Positions 1-10,658 of a DNA stretch of 64,000 bases are shown here, in pieces. The position numbers and the translations under genes are program-made. Numbering within the stretch: the stretch's first letter is position 1; each line of letters opens with the position of its first letter. The notes below the pieces were generated by a model that saw nothing but the letters and a program-made list of their open reading frames with translations, had not been told where the DNA came from and made no database searches. The DNA comes from Eleusine coracana subsp. coracana (Eukaryota > Streptophyta > Magnoliopsida > Poales > Poaceae): NCBI GenBank assembly GCA_032690845.1, contig CM064434.1, forward strand, positions 35,134,342 through 35,198,341, in the 5' to 3' direction.

Positions 1-540
1 GGCGGGAGTGGTCCAATGAGGATCAGGGGAAGGCACCATCCTTCCGAGACCTCGGAAAAAAATCATGAGCCACCCCTTACTCTACTCCTCACTATGATGC
101 TTTACTTTCCGCATTTACATACCGTGCTATTCATGCTTGTGTGTTCTATTAGTTCTCTTTGACTATCTTGTAGACTTGAATGTTTAGACTCCTTACTTGC
201 TAGTAGTGTTTAAGCTTCCGCATATGATGACTAGCATGAGTAGAAGTTGCATTGGTGTGCTTGATCACTAGGAGTGCATAGGAGTTGTATCGACTTGTGT
301 GATCCACTAGTATGCATAAGGTGCCTTTCTTTCATAGGAGCATATTGTTAGTGTGATCACTACTAGAATGGTGTAGGAGTTACTTTGAGTGTTATCGGTA
401 GTTTGTGATTGGTAAAATTGGTTCATAGTGGTAGTTCCCGATTCATCCCCTCCCCCCCCCCCCCCCCCCACCTCTCGGTCACTACGATCCTTTCATAGTG
501 TTTATTCATCAATTCTACTCGAATTAAGCATATAATACTT
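1..540. other. Non-coding DNA with poly-C tract, possible retroelement leader
   Basis: No reading frame here resembles a known protein. A run of 18 C residues lies at 452-469, between 'gattcatcccct' and 'acctctcggtcactacgatc'. From memory, that arrangement resembles leader regions of some large grass LTR retrotransposons, but no LTR, primer site or gag was found around it, so this remains a guess. Confidence 0.25.
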
Positions 541-1123
541 AATGAGATTGAATGATATTACAAGAGAAAATTAAAGCTCTATTGCAACACATCATCATGT
601 CATGGGATAACCCATTCAATATAGTTAAACACTTCATTATGTCATGGGAGAACCCATTCAACATAAATTACAACCTAAATAACACTATACACAATTATAG
701 AAAAGATCAGGGTCTAATTTAGTTTTACATTGCACTTTGTCGGAGAAATGCATTCAAGCAAATTCATGGTAAAATTTCAATTTCACATAGTGCAATTATT
801 GTTAAAGCCGAGTGGTAAAACATCTTAATAGAATTTACATCAAAATTCCATAATTACAAGAACCTTAGGGGCTCTACTGTAAAATGGCCAGATGCCTGTC
901 AAAGCCGGCGTAATAGGCCAGCCCACGCGCCCACAGGTAGTGACAGTGGCCGAGCCCATCTGGCTACTCAGTGCCATATGGGCCAAGACAACAATCTGGG
1001 ATACAGCCCAATCGGTCTTTCGGCCTAGAAGCTAGGTGCGCATGACGCGCTCAGTGGTGGTGGCGGCCCAGCCCTCGGACCGACACAAGGTGGCATCAAC
1101 CCGGCCTAGCAAACGGGAGTGGT
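541..1123. other. No gene seen; two-unit 42-bp repeat inside
   Basis: AT-rich DNA without a recognisable gene. A unit containing 'tcatgggataaccc' near 600 recurs as 'tcatgggagaaccc' near 642, which is a two-copy imperfect tandem repeat with a period of about 42 bp. The last 200 bases become GC-rich and lead into the next region. Confidence 0.4.
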
Positions 1124-1600
1124 CTAACTGCTCGACCGCCACCGCTGCCCACTAATGGCGAGTCTGGCCGTCTCCAGCGTGAGCCACGTGCTCCTGTGGT
1201 GGCGAGCGGCACCTCCAACGCGCCATGGCGAGCCGCGTCTGCGCCTCGGCAGGCTCGCGCTCCGGCGAGTCATCTGTAGTGGTGCAGATGAGCCACCTGC
1301 AGTTGTGCAGATGAGCCACGCTTGTGCCTCAGCGAGCCCGCGGTCGCCTCTCCGGCCTTCCTCCTCCGACAAGCAACCCGCCTCTTCGTCGAGTCGCCCG
1401 CCTCCGATGACCCTTTCGTTCCGGAGAACCGTCCTCGTCTCCGACGAGCACCGCTTTGGGTGGATCCACCGTCGTAGCAGTCGCGCGGTCGTTCGGCTGT
1501 TCCGTGCCATCGACACCTTCCCGCACAACACGCTGCTCCCAAGGTCGGGTGCAACCGCTGGGAGCCCTCGCTTGCGGCACTGCATCCTGTTGGTTGTGCC

Positions 1601-1919
1601 TAGAGCTGTCCAATCGAGTGGCCCAGTACATTTAATATAGGGCCGACACGGCCCACGGGCCATTTAGGACCGTGCTGAGACGGCCTTAGGGCTCAGCCGC
1701 CAGCCCATGGCACGGCTCTAAAATATAAATTTGTGTCGGGTCGGTCCACTAGGCACGTGATTACACATGACCCAATAATTCAATTACATCCTATTAACAC
1801 TTAAAAGTGATGAAAAATGAATAGAAATAGGATGTGTGGTGAGATTTGAACTCAAAACCTTCATTGAAGTAATAAGAAGGCTTACCAGTATACTAAAAAA
1901 CTCTTTTTTGACAGCACTA
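1601..1919. mobile_element. hAT-type non-autonomous element (MITE), 319 bp
   Basis: The left end reads TAGAGCTGTC and the right end, reverse-complemented, reads TAGTGCTGTC (9 of 10 match). The flanking 8-mers are GTTGTGCC (1593-1600) and GTTGTGTC (1920-1927), a 7-of-8 match. An 8-bp duplication and TAG-starting termini are typical of hAT elements. The interior has a GC-rich 'gggccgacacggcccacggg' stretch and no transposase. Confidence 0.7.
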
Positions 1920-2191
1920 GTTGTGTCGTGTGAGCGTCGTCATTGAGGCCTGGCTAGGCCTTCTCCGTCAGCGTGTCGCTGCTCCTTCCGAGCGCAACTG
2001 CCTCTCTATCACGGGCCGTGCTGTGTGTCATCGCGGCCAGGCCATGGGCGCCTCCGTATGTAGGTCCCGCCTTCGAGGCCTCACCAAGATTCGTCAAGCC
2101 CACGCAGCATGAGTGGCCATCGACGCCTCCGAGAACAGGGGTCCGCCATTCGTCATCAGTCCAGCATAGCACCAGTGCCATGGGTCCTAAG

Positions 2192-2365
2192 CAGAGTTTA
2201 AATAACTATAGTTAACCGGCCGATTTTCCTGATTAACCATATAACCAGTCCGATCCGATCACCTCGACCAACCAGTTAATCGCTAATAACCGACCCTATT
2301 ACTATAGCAAATCAGTTAACCGGTCAATTATTCCAGTTAACCGATCAATTTTCTACCAAACCAGC
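2192..2365. mobile_element. Probable hAT-like MITE, 174 bp
   Basis: It is flanked by GTCCTAAG (2184-2191) and ATCCTAAG (2366-2373), a 7-of-8 match of the size of a hAT target duplication. The left end is CAGAGTTTAAATAAC. The interior repeats the motif TTAACC or TTAACCGG about five times, like sub-terminal repeats. The right end matches the left only weakly, so its terminus may be decayed. Confidence 0.5.
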
Positions 2366-2525
2366 ATCCTAAGGAGTGCCCGGTGGCCATCGTCGCTAGG
2401 CCATGGACGCCTCCGAGAATTGAGGTCCGCCATCCATGTCTCATCGGCAAGCCCCACGAAGCCGTGCCGTGTTGGTGGTCCACTTCGACTCGTGACGCAT
2501 GAGCGCCCCCCAAGCAACCGCAATA

Positions 2526-2578
2526 CATGGAATCTGTTACTGCCTGCTTATGGTCATCAGGCAGTAACAGATTTCATG
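2526..2578. repeat. Strong hairpin: 21-bp arms, 11-nt loop
   Basis: The left arm (2526-2546) contains AATCTGTTACTGCCTG and the right arm (2558-2578) contains its reverse complement. The arms pair at 20 of 21 positions around the loop CTTATGGTCAT. The hairpin lies about 480 bp past the stop codon of the hydrolase gene. I do not recognise it as a known RNA; it may be the core of a tiny fold-back element. Confidence 0.75.
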
Positions 2579-3061
2579 GCTTTATAAAGTGTCAATCAAC
2601 AACGAATAATGTGTGTGAAATTTGGAAACTTGCAGTCTTGGAAAGAAGATTGTATACTGTCGTACAGCATCAAACAATACGAAATTTGTGACAGACGCTG
2701 GAAACTAATTGTGAACAAATACATTGGCAAATCGACACATAGGAAAGTTATTAATAAAAACGACACTTTGGCAAATCGCTTGCAAATGATATTCAGATAA
2801 GCAGAGTCAAATGACACTGTATCTTGCAACGCACACCTCCAACTCTCAACCAATGGTGACATTATTTTTGGGCAAAACATGCAAACTGCTCCTCACTACC
2901 CCTCCTCACCAGGCTCAAGCGACAGCCATAGCAAATCTTCCTGCTAAGCAATAATGTATTTGATAATAACGCAAAAGATAGATGAGTCCACGCAGCAGCA
3001 GCAGCAGCAGCCTCAATCAAGACACAACAGATTGAGTAAACAGCTAGTCCTGCTCTGCAGC
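2579..3061. other. 3' flank of the hydrolase gene
   Basis: This non-coding stretch lies downstream of the minus-strand hydrolase stop codon at 3062 and presumably includes its 3' untranslated region. A short CAG run occurs at about 2995-3010. No perfect AATAAA was picked out on the minus strand, so the transcript end is not placed. Confidence 0.4.
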
Positions 3062-5264
3062 CTAGTACCGGTAGTGGGCAGGCTTGTACGGGCCCTCAAT
3101 AGGAACACTGATGTAATCTGCCTGGGACTTGGAGAGCTTGGTCAGCCTGGCACCAAGCTTGCCCAAGTGGAGAGCAGCAACCTTCTCATCAAGGTGCTTC
3201 GGGAGCACATACACCTTCTTCTCATACTTGCCACTGCTCTTCTCCTTCCACAGCTCAAGTTGGGCAATGACCTGTAACCAAACAAAATTGAACAGTAAGA
3301 TATCCAAGTAAATCAGTTCAAATTGATGAAAGAGACATTGGTTTATTTGTTGTTACCTGGTTTGTGAATGAGCAGGACATGACAAAGCTGGGGTGGCCAG
3401 TAGCACAGCCAAGGTTCATCAGACGACCCTCAGCAAGGACAATGATGCCAGTGTTGGTCTCAGGAAACACCCAGCGGTCAGTCTGGGGCTTGATGGTGAT
3501 GCGCTTAACACCAGGGTAAGTCTCGAGACCCAACATGTCAATTTCATTGTCAAAGTGACCAATGTTGCAAACAATGGCATTGTTCTTCATCTTCCTCATG
3601 TGGTCAACCATGATGATGTCCTTGTTGCCAGTGGTGGTCACAAAGATGTCAGCCTCGGAGACAACATCCTCCAAGGTAAGAACCTGGACACCCTCCATCA
3701 GGGCTTGGAGGGCACAGATGGGGTCGATTTCAGTCACAATAACACGGGCACCAGCCTGCTTGAGGGCAGCAGCACAGCCCTTGCCAACATCACCATATCC
3801 ACAGACAACAGCAACCTTGCCGGCAATCATGACATCGGTGGCCCTCATCAGACCATCAGGGAGGGAGTGGCGGCAACCATACAGGTTGTCAAACTGTTAA
3901 GAATAAAATCAGATTAGTACTACAAAATTCAAGATTGAAGTGCACGCTCACAAAAATCAAACAATTTCATACTCCAGGCCGCACAATGATAGCTAATCAT
4001 ACAACAAAGTTCACAAACAGCTTATGTACAGAATAAGGAAACAATGTTGCAAACATGCAGGATAATTAATATTCTGTATGATGTCATCACATCTACAAAA
4101 CAAGCAACAAACATTGTTATACTACCAACAATTACTTAATTTAGACTACAAGACACACAGACCAAGTTTCATATTCAATTGAAAACGACATTGAACAAAA
4201 CTAAATCCAACATTCCTGTAATATTGGAACCACTTAATAACTATAAAGCCACAAGCTAACAAGGAAGCACAGAGACGGGAGAAAATACAAGCTACTTCAG
4301 CATCAACCAGCAGTGTCGATTTACAGATCCAGATCTCAGACTCCAGAAGTGATAAAGCACAGATCCATATTCAATATAGCAAATACTAAACATCTCAAAT
4401 CTAAGAATCAAATTTGGATTACTTCTAACATCGACAGGATACTAAAGCACCTCACGTCGCTAGGAAAGAAAAAACAGGGGATCTAGTAAATCTAGGAGAG
4501 AGCAACGGATCTGAGACAAAATTGGATAGAGGAAAAAATGGAAGGCAGCTCACCTTGCTCTTGGTGACGGAGTCGTTGACGTTGATGGCGGGGAAGAGGA
4601 GGGTGCCAGACTCCTGCATCTGGTAAAGCCTCTTGACTCCGGTGGTGGTCTCCTCAGAGACACCGACGAGCCTCTCCTTCATCTTGCGGTACTTCCTGGG
4701 GTCGGCCTTGAGCCCGTCGCGGATGATGGTGAGCACGATCTTGAACTCGGGGTTGTCGGTGGAAGCTGGGTCGGGGATCTTGCCGGTCTTCTCGTACTCC
4801 TCCTCTGCCTTCACACCCTCGTGGATGAGCAGCGTGGCGTCACCACCGTCGTCGACGATGAGGTCGGGGCCGCCGGCCTCGCCCCAGTCCAGGCAACGCT
4901 CGGTGCACCACCAGTACTCCTCGAGGGTCTCGCCCTTCCACGCGAACACGGCGGCTGAGTCGCGCGCGATGGCGGCGGCGGCGTGGTCCTGCGTTGAGAA
5001 GATGTTGCAGGAGCACCAGCGGACCTCGGCGCCGAGGGCGGTGAGGGTCTCGATGAGGACGGCGGTCTGGATAGTCATGTGGAGGGAGCCCGAGATGCGA
5101 GCGCCGGCGAAGGGCTGGGACGGGCCGAACTCGGTGCGGCAGGCCATGAGCCCCGGCATCTCCACCACCGCGAGCTCGATCTCGAGACGGCCGAAGTCGG
5201 CCTGGGAGAGGTCCTTGACCTTGTACTCCCGGCCCGACGAGGTCTTCTCCACGGAGAGCACCAT
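3062..5264 (-). CDS. SAHH: Adenosylhomocysteinase (S-adenosylhomocysteine hydrolase), three exons
   Basis: The enzyme reversibly splits S-adenosylhomocysteine into homocysteine and adenosine in the cytosol. It removes the product inhibitor of methyltransferases and keeps the methyl cycle running. Coding exons are 5264-4554, 3893-3357 and 3271-3062, all with GT-AG borders (donors at 4553 and 3356). They give 237+179+69 = 485 residues, the usual plant length. Visible signatures are CNIFSTQDHAAAAIA in exon 1, the catalytic stretch SVTKSK at the end of exon 1 running into FDNLYGCR of exon 2, the NAD-binding loop GYGDVGKG at about residues 269-276, and the C-terminal tail KPAHYRY. The plant-type insert EEEYEKTGKIPDP is present. 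Introns are 660 and 85 bp. The start is the first ATG of the open frame in a GC-rich first exon. No frameshift or stop was seen, so the gene looks functional. Confidence 0.97.
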
Positions 5265-5360
5265 TGCCGAGGGGGGGTGAGCTCGCAGCTGATTGGATCT
5301 GGGGGGAATGGGTGGGAGGAGAGGAGGGGACGGCGGAGTGAGGAGGGCGGGGTGGGGAGG

Positions 5361-5370
5361 GTTTTATGGG
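5361..5370 (-). promoter_or_regulatory. Possible TATA box of the hydrolase gene
   Basis: On the minus strand the sequence reads CCCATAAAAC, about 97 bp upstream of the start codon, in otherwise very GC-rich DNA. Spacing would give a 5' leader of roughly 65 nt. This is only a positional guess. Confidence 0.35.
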
Positions 5371-6089
5371 GAGAGGAGATGACGGGGGGCCGTCGGTTTG
5401 CGGATGCGGGGATTGGAGGCCGTCGGATCTGAACGGGGATTGGTGGGGGTGGGTGAGGATGGCAAGGGGTTTGGGGTGATGCCATGATGGCTGTTGGGTT
5501 AGGTCATTGGTGTTTGGTTTACCAAATGATAAGCAGCAATGGTTAATGCGATTCAAGACTGATGAAGATGGATATGGGCTTGGTCTGACCCGGCCCAGCC
5601 CAGACATGTTAGGCCGAACAAAGGAATTTGGTCCAACCCCCTATCAGATCTGTTTGAATAACATCAACCAAATATAATTAATTTTATTTACTATATCTGG
5701 TTGAAAAATGTCGATGAATGTGGTCGACTAGCTTAAAATGTAAACCATCGAACTATTACAAGACATGATTAAGGAGATAAGCATTCAGCCAAGTGAGTCA
5801 TGCATAATAAAGTATTAATCTAAATATTTTTCAAATGGATAGTGTACAATCGAGTTAGTAAAATAGCTTTTCTCATTTAAAAATTTAAAAATATTTGTGT
5901 ATTGGTGTTTGCAGTGTTTTGTTATAGCGCCTAACTTAATTTTGGTCAACATGGAGAGGGTCATTTCCTCGTGACCAAATACAAAGGAGATCAACATGAA
6001 AATGGCCTAACCCGCTCTCTCCATCAAACAATTACCTCTAAAGGCTAAAATGGAAATGAAACATTTCTTGTTCCATGGCAAGCACAAAA
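5371..6089. other. Upstream intergenic DNA, no gene seen
   Basis: This presumably holds the distal promoter of the hydrolase gene. GC content falls sharply past about 5500. No open frame with a recognisable protein, and no element with matching ends, was found. Confidence 0.4.
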
Positions 6090-6500
6090 GTTATTTTGAT
6101 TTTGATTGTCCGAAACGTCTAGCCCACATAGATTGGAGGGAGTATTTTTCACATAGATCTATGAAAGCAGTATTTTGGAATTATTGTTTTCAATCCAAGT
6201 AAGGAAGCATGACACTTGTAAGAACCAGAACGATTCACAAGTGAACTCCTTGCTGGCTGCTCTGAAAATAGTATTCTTTTTTTCTTGTTTTGATTGTATG
6301 AAACATCAAGCTGTAGACTACTTGAGGATGTATTTTCACATGAATCTGGGAAAGTCATGTTTTCGAACCCAGTTCTGATCAAAGAACCAAGAAATTTTGT
6401 GAATCCAAACAAGGGAGCATGTGACAACTGTGTGGACAGGAACGATTCACAAGTGAGCTCTCCTCGCGGCCTGGCGTTTCTGCGAAAATCCAGTGTATAC
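6090..6500. repeat. Diverged tandem duplication, period about 212 bp
   Basis: The sequence CGATTCACAAGTGA occurs at 6231 and again at 6443. The surrounding stretches (about 6090-6275 and 6290-6500) align with gaps, both containing 'ttttgattgt', 'ttttcacat' and 'aaggaagcatg' or 'aagggagcatg'. No protein is evident. Confidence 0.5.
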
Positions 6501-6633
6501 TTTTCAACGTTGCCGTCGTCTGCCACCAACCAAACAGTGACTTAAGATGATTGGTTCTCCTTCAATTGTCTGAAGCTAAATATCTTTGCTTAAATGCCCT
6601 GGACTCACCAACTGATTAGCAATCAGAGTGTAA

Positions 6634-6970
6634 GGCTAGTTCTAATGGGGGATTTTATTTTATTGTTTTTAAGAGTGATATGTTATCAAAAATAATTTAA
6701 AACTATAAATAAAATAATTTCTCCAATACATAGTTTCATTTGGGTGTTTGATTCCACTTAATTTAATATTCTTTTATTGGTTGTATATAGGATGAAATGA
6801 AACTTCTCTTCTCCAATACTAATATCATAGTGTTTTATTTCTAAAAAACTATGTATACCCAGTTTTATCTAAATAAAATTCTATCCTCTCTCTCTTTATA
6901 ATTTTATTGATATATCATTACTTATGTGACACCTTATTTATTAAAAATAAAATTCTCATTGGAAGTAGCC
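6634..6970. mobile_element. Tourist-like MITE (PIF/Harbinger type), 337 bp
   Basis: The left end is GGCTAGTTCTAATGGG and the right end, reverse-complemented, is GGCTACTTCCAATGAG (13 of 16 match). It is flanked on both sides by TAA (6631-6633 and 6971-6973), the 3-bp target duplication of PIF/Harbinger elements. The interior is AT-rich and non-coding. It lies about 1.4 kb upstream of the hydrolase start. Confidence 0.8.
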
Positions 6971-6973
6971 TAA

Positions 6974-7848
6974 CCACTAACCATGCAGCAGCTGCTGCTT
7001 CCCGCAAATAAAACGCGGAAGATGATTGCAGCCTCATTTGTTTCAGACGTTCAGCTCCTACTCCGCCTGGAATTTTGATTCCGAGAGGGAACAATCAATT
7101 TGCATGGATGACTTTTGGGACAATTGAGAGACATTTATTAACAGAAGCTTTAATTTTTTTTTGGTCGGAATGTACACATGCAAAATATTACTCGCAAAAG
7201 AAAAAAAGCACAAGATTCGTTCGGTTGCTACCGGCCATGAGGTGGGAACAGATTAAGTGAAGTTGGTACTGATATGAGCAAATTAGAGTCGTGGCGTTTG
7301 TCTAGCTTTTAATTTTAAAATTGCAGTAAGCACCGGCACACGTCATATCCATGAACTGCCTCACGTTCGATCACGGATTTTTTTTTTCGTGTACTCGAAA
7401 TCAATCCCAGTTGAACTGCAAGTAGTAGCGTTGGGGTTGCAGCCGGTGTTTATTATACGGAAATGTTTGCATTGAGACCTGGGAATCACACGCTGACTGA
7501 AGTAGTGAACTCCTTTTTAGCGACCGGTAACGATGGATTTACACCCTTCCAAGCCAAACTTTGGATGACAAGTCAACAAATGCTGGAGAAAGCCGAACGC
7601 ATCGCTGTCTCGGTGCTTTGGTAGTCATTTTTTTCCTCGTACTTTGATGCCATATATATATGTAATAATTTCCTATTGTGTAAGGAATGCAGGCTCTGTG
7701 GTGAATTTGAAAGTTTTAGCCATTCGATTTTTCCCTCTTCCATGCTTAACCGTTTGATGTTTTATTTACTGTGCGTGTTTCTGGCCGCGTTTATCGATTG
7801 CCTCTGGCCTTGTGCAGTTCTAATCTGTGTAGGAGTCACGCTGCATGC
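6974..7848. other. Intergenic DNA, no gene seen
   Basis: No reading frame in this stretch resembles a known protein, and no repeat with matching ends was found. Poly-T runs occur near 7151 and 7380. Confidence 0.4.
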
Positions 7849-8214
7849 GGCAGTGTTCATTTTTACCTCTCTGATTTTTAGATTTATCCTATTGAATATT
7901 ATAATATTAATTAGGAGTATTAAATATAGATTTCTAACAAAAACTAATCCATAACTCTCTTTCAGAACGACGAGACAAATTTATCAAAACTAATTAGGTC
8001 ATGATTAAATAATGTGATGCTACAGTAAACATCTCTTAATGATGACTTAATTAAACTTAATAAATTTATCACGCTGATGCATATTCAATTATATAATTAA
8101 TTTTATATTTAATATATATTTATTAATTATATATAATATATTAATTATATATAATATATTAATGATTGATATAACCCTACTAAAATTTAGATCCTAAGAA
8201 ACGAACCACCTTAG
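7849..8214. mobile_element. MITE copy 1 (family shared with 14423-14772)
   Basis: The interior aligns nearly end to end with the copy at 14423-14772. Shared blocks include 'ctctgatttttaga', 'aattaggagtattaaatat', 'gacaaat' and 'acagtaaacatctcttaat'. The right end reverse-complements to CTAAGGTGGTTCGTTT, while the left end (GGCAGTGTTCATTTTTA) is decayed. The superfamily is uncertain (hAT or PIF/Harbinger), and no clean target duplication was found. Confidence 0.65.
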
Positions 8215-9390
8215 AAAATCGAAAACAAAGAAATTGACCTCCGTCTGTGTCTGGGCCAGCCTTAGCTGCGGACGATTTCCTCACCTTCTGCTTCGTCCCC
8301 ACTGCCTTCGCCCTGTTGGGCTCTGCCTGTTTCTTTCCTTTTCTTTTGCCTCTTTATCGCCTACTCTTTCTCTTCCTCGGTAACCTCCGCTTGACAACTG
8401 TCCTGCGTTTCTCGGCTTCTAGCCGCCATTTTCCCATACGGCATGCTTTGTCGTTCTGCGCCTCCATGATTTTGTTCTTCCGATCCCTTCGGTTTCTTTC
8501 CTATCGGTTCTTTGATTTATTCCAAATCTGCTACCTGACTCATTTTTCCTGTTCCGATTCATTGCAGGTACTGCTCCTGGGAAGTCTTTGCTTCGTCCTT
8601 GCTACGTCGGTCTCCTCTCGGGGTCGCGGTTTGTTGTTGCCCGGTGCGATCCGTGCCTTGGGCACGACATGGTCATCAGGTTCGTTTCAGTTCATCTCCG
8701 TCGCTTAGGCTTCATAATGCAGACTTCACTGCTACTCTGTCTGTTACCTGTTGTGCCCTTCCTTGCTTGCTTATGTTCGTTGTACGGAGTACGGAGTAGT
8801 CTTTCTTTATTACGTGGATCCTATGTATCTGTGTTTCCGTTCCCTTTTCTTAGATTCTATACGGGTTCCTTTGTTTTCCTTTCTATTCATTCGCTTTCTA
8901 GGCACACTGGCATAGCATCGTCGTTGGGTTCGTTTCAGTTTATCTTACTCGCTTAGACTTCATGATGCAGAGGTCACTGATACGTCCTGTGCCCTGAAAG
9001 GATAACAGTTTCTACCTTGCGGCCTTCACTAACCCCCATGTGATCTATGTAAGATATGCCTCCAAATATATTTCTTTGAAGAAATAAATGATACATATTT
9101 GTGTTATTGTCGATCATTAAGATGTATATCTACCTTTATTTTTTTTACATATTTCCTAGCTTTCAAGTGACTGAAAGCTTTCAGTCACTGGTTTGTTCCT
9201 TTATATTTTGATTTTTTTAAGGATTATTTATATAATAATTATAAATCCTTGGATCTAGATCCGATAGTTTAAAGCGGTGATTGAAAGTTACTTAAACTTT
9301 TAGGCAGCTGAAAATTAGTAAGTTCCTTTTTTTTTACGTAGAACAATAGATACATTATCACGGCAAAGATTAGGAGTATTGTTCCAAATC
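8215..9390. other. Pyrimidine-rich intergenic DNA with a diverged duplication; no gene assigned
   Basis: From 8240 to 8990 the plus strand is T/C-rich, which produces long but unconvincing open frames. The segment 8673-8735 ('ggttcgtttcagtt', then 'cataatgcaga') recurs with changes at 8918-8983, about 246 bp further on. The block might be a promoter or first-exon region for the RPA-like remnant downstream, but nothing proves this. Confidence 0.35.
9166..9189. repeat. Perfect 24-bp palindrome
   Basis: The half-site AGTGACTGAAAG is followed directly by its exact reverse complement. There is no loop, so it could form a cruciform or be a junction of two inverted element ends. Confidence 0.8.
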
Positions 9391-10658
9391 AATCATGGCG
9401 GTATCTTGCTTTCACCACCTGCAACAAAACAGATCAGCCTCATGGAACAGGTTACAAGTGCACAGGAGGAACATGTAACTCCACATCTGGGTCACCTAGG
9501 TAGGATGCCTGTATGTTTCTTTTTTATTACTTGACTTGCCCTTCCATGAACAGATACCCAAAAAAATGCCATGTTATTTGCAGGTACCGTTGCCTCTTTT
9601 TGCAACAGATCCTATTGTTACACGAAATGAAAACCATGTGAAAACAGTAGAGCTGGTTTTCTTCGGTCCGACTGCTGAAGAACTCATTGGTGCACCTGTT
9701 GATGTCCCGGTCGCATCACAAGCTGGCGTCAGTGCTTTCCTCCCAACAAGGATATCTACGTGTCAGTGTTTCTCCTGGGTCTCTTACTCTCTTCAGAGAA
9801 TTAATATAAATTATACCAGGTTGACAGTGTCCTTGGTGTGGCCAACATACCATCGCCGCCACCGGACCAAGATCAGTTGTACAATATTACTACTAATTTC
9901 ATATGTTCACTTCCACATTAAAGATAGCCATGTACTTTCTTCTTATGCATTCTATGCTAATAATGCTATCCAGCAGCAGAACATGCAAAAGAACAAGCTC
10001 CTGTAGTCTCATCTACAGAGGTTCTCGCTAATGTACATTCGGCAAGTTCTACTGCTGTTGTTGCTGTTGTGCTTGGTGCTACGACTGGAAATGCATCAGG
10101 AGAGAGTGGACTACTTCCTGTGACGCCTCTTACCATGAATGAAGGAGCATCGAGTGTCCCTGCTACTCCGATCCGACCCATACGACCAGCATCAAGACTC
10201 AATGGTAATATAAACTAACTTTGTTATTCCTTTTTTTTCCTGATTATAAATGCATTGTTCATTTATCTACCAACTATTTCCAACACGGTTTCATTCACTG
10301 ATAAGGACGCCTCCACCATCTGAGAGTCCTAGCATTGAACAGGTATTACCATTGAATAGATTTTCATCTCCACATATTTTTGCCCATTTCTTGGCAGTAA
10401 CCAGGCTGTGCTTATGTGTCTATATAGGCAGGGAAACAAATTCCCCTTCAAACTTCAAAGGAAATAAGGGTTCTCAGTGAATTAGAAGATGATGACTGCA
10501 ATGAATCTGTTGTGTAAGTAATGTTTATCAAACATATTTTGCAACACAGAATTTCCTTACTGATTACTACAGGATGCTAATTGTGCTCCATTCATAGCAG
10601 AAAGGAGGGCCTTGTCAGGAGGAAGTTAACCATGCAGGAATCACCTACGCATGACTAG
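9391..10658 (+). pseudogene. RPA70-like gene remnant (C-terminal zinc ribbon and OB fold)
   Basis: Pieces of a replication protein A large-subunit-like protein can be read in order. The first (9391-9499) is a zinc-ribbon stretch with TTCNKTD and YKCTGGTC, ending in SPR at a GT donor. The second (from 9594) reads KTVELVFFGPTAEEL and ASQAGVSAFLPTRIST, typical of the Rep_fac-A_C OB fold. Later exons at 9977-10204, about 10306-10342, 10428-10513 and 10598-10658 give a low-complexity tail ending LVRRKLTMQESPTHD and a TAG stop. The zinc-ribbon exon and the OB exon do not join in one frame at the 9593 acceptor, and the end of the OB fold near 9764-9830 is scrambled. I therefore call it a pseudogene. 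In plants RPA-like genes exist both as host genes and as Helitron passengers; no Helitron ends were identified. Confidence 0.65.

Larger units (their letters stand above)
1124..2525. other. GC-rich intergenic block with degenerate repeats and two inserted elements
   Basis: The block has long open frames on both strands (for example 1155-1640 plus and 1124-1663 minus), but their composition is that of GC-rich shadow frames and I recognise no domain. A unit with the core 'cgcctccg' followed by 'aggtccgcc' or a close variant recurs at about 2034-2090, 2110-2165 and 2384-2450. Two short hAT-like elements (1601-1919 and 2192-2365) interrupt the block; without them the GC-rich DNA would be continuous. 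Confidence 0.4.

Noticed and set aside
452..469. Poly-C run as an assembly error
   Set aside because: Its length may be inaccurate, but flanking sequence is ordinary, so it is reported as a tract without further meaning.
1124..1663. Overlapping open frames on both strands of a GC-rich block as a gene
   Set aside because: All frames are open only because of high GC content, no domain is recognisable, and an element insertion cuts the block at 1601.
8247..8956. Long plus-strand frames rich in Leu, Phe and Ser as a membrane protein gene
   Set aside because: The frames come from T/C-rich DNA, overlap in two phases and contain a diverged internal duplication; no conserved motif was seen.
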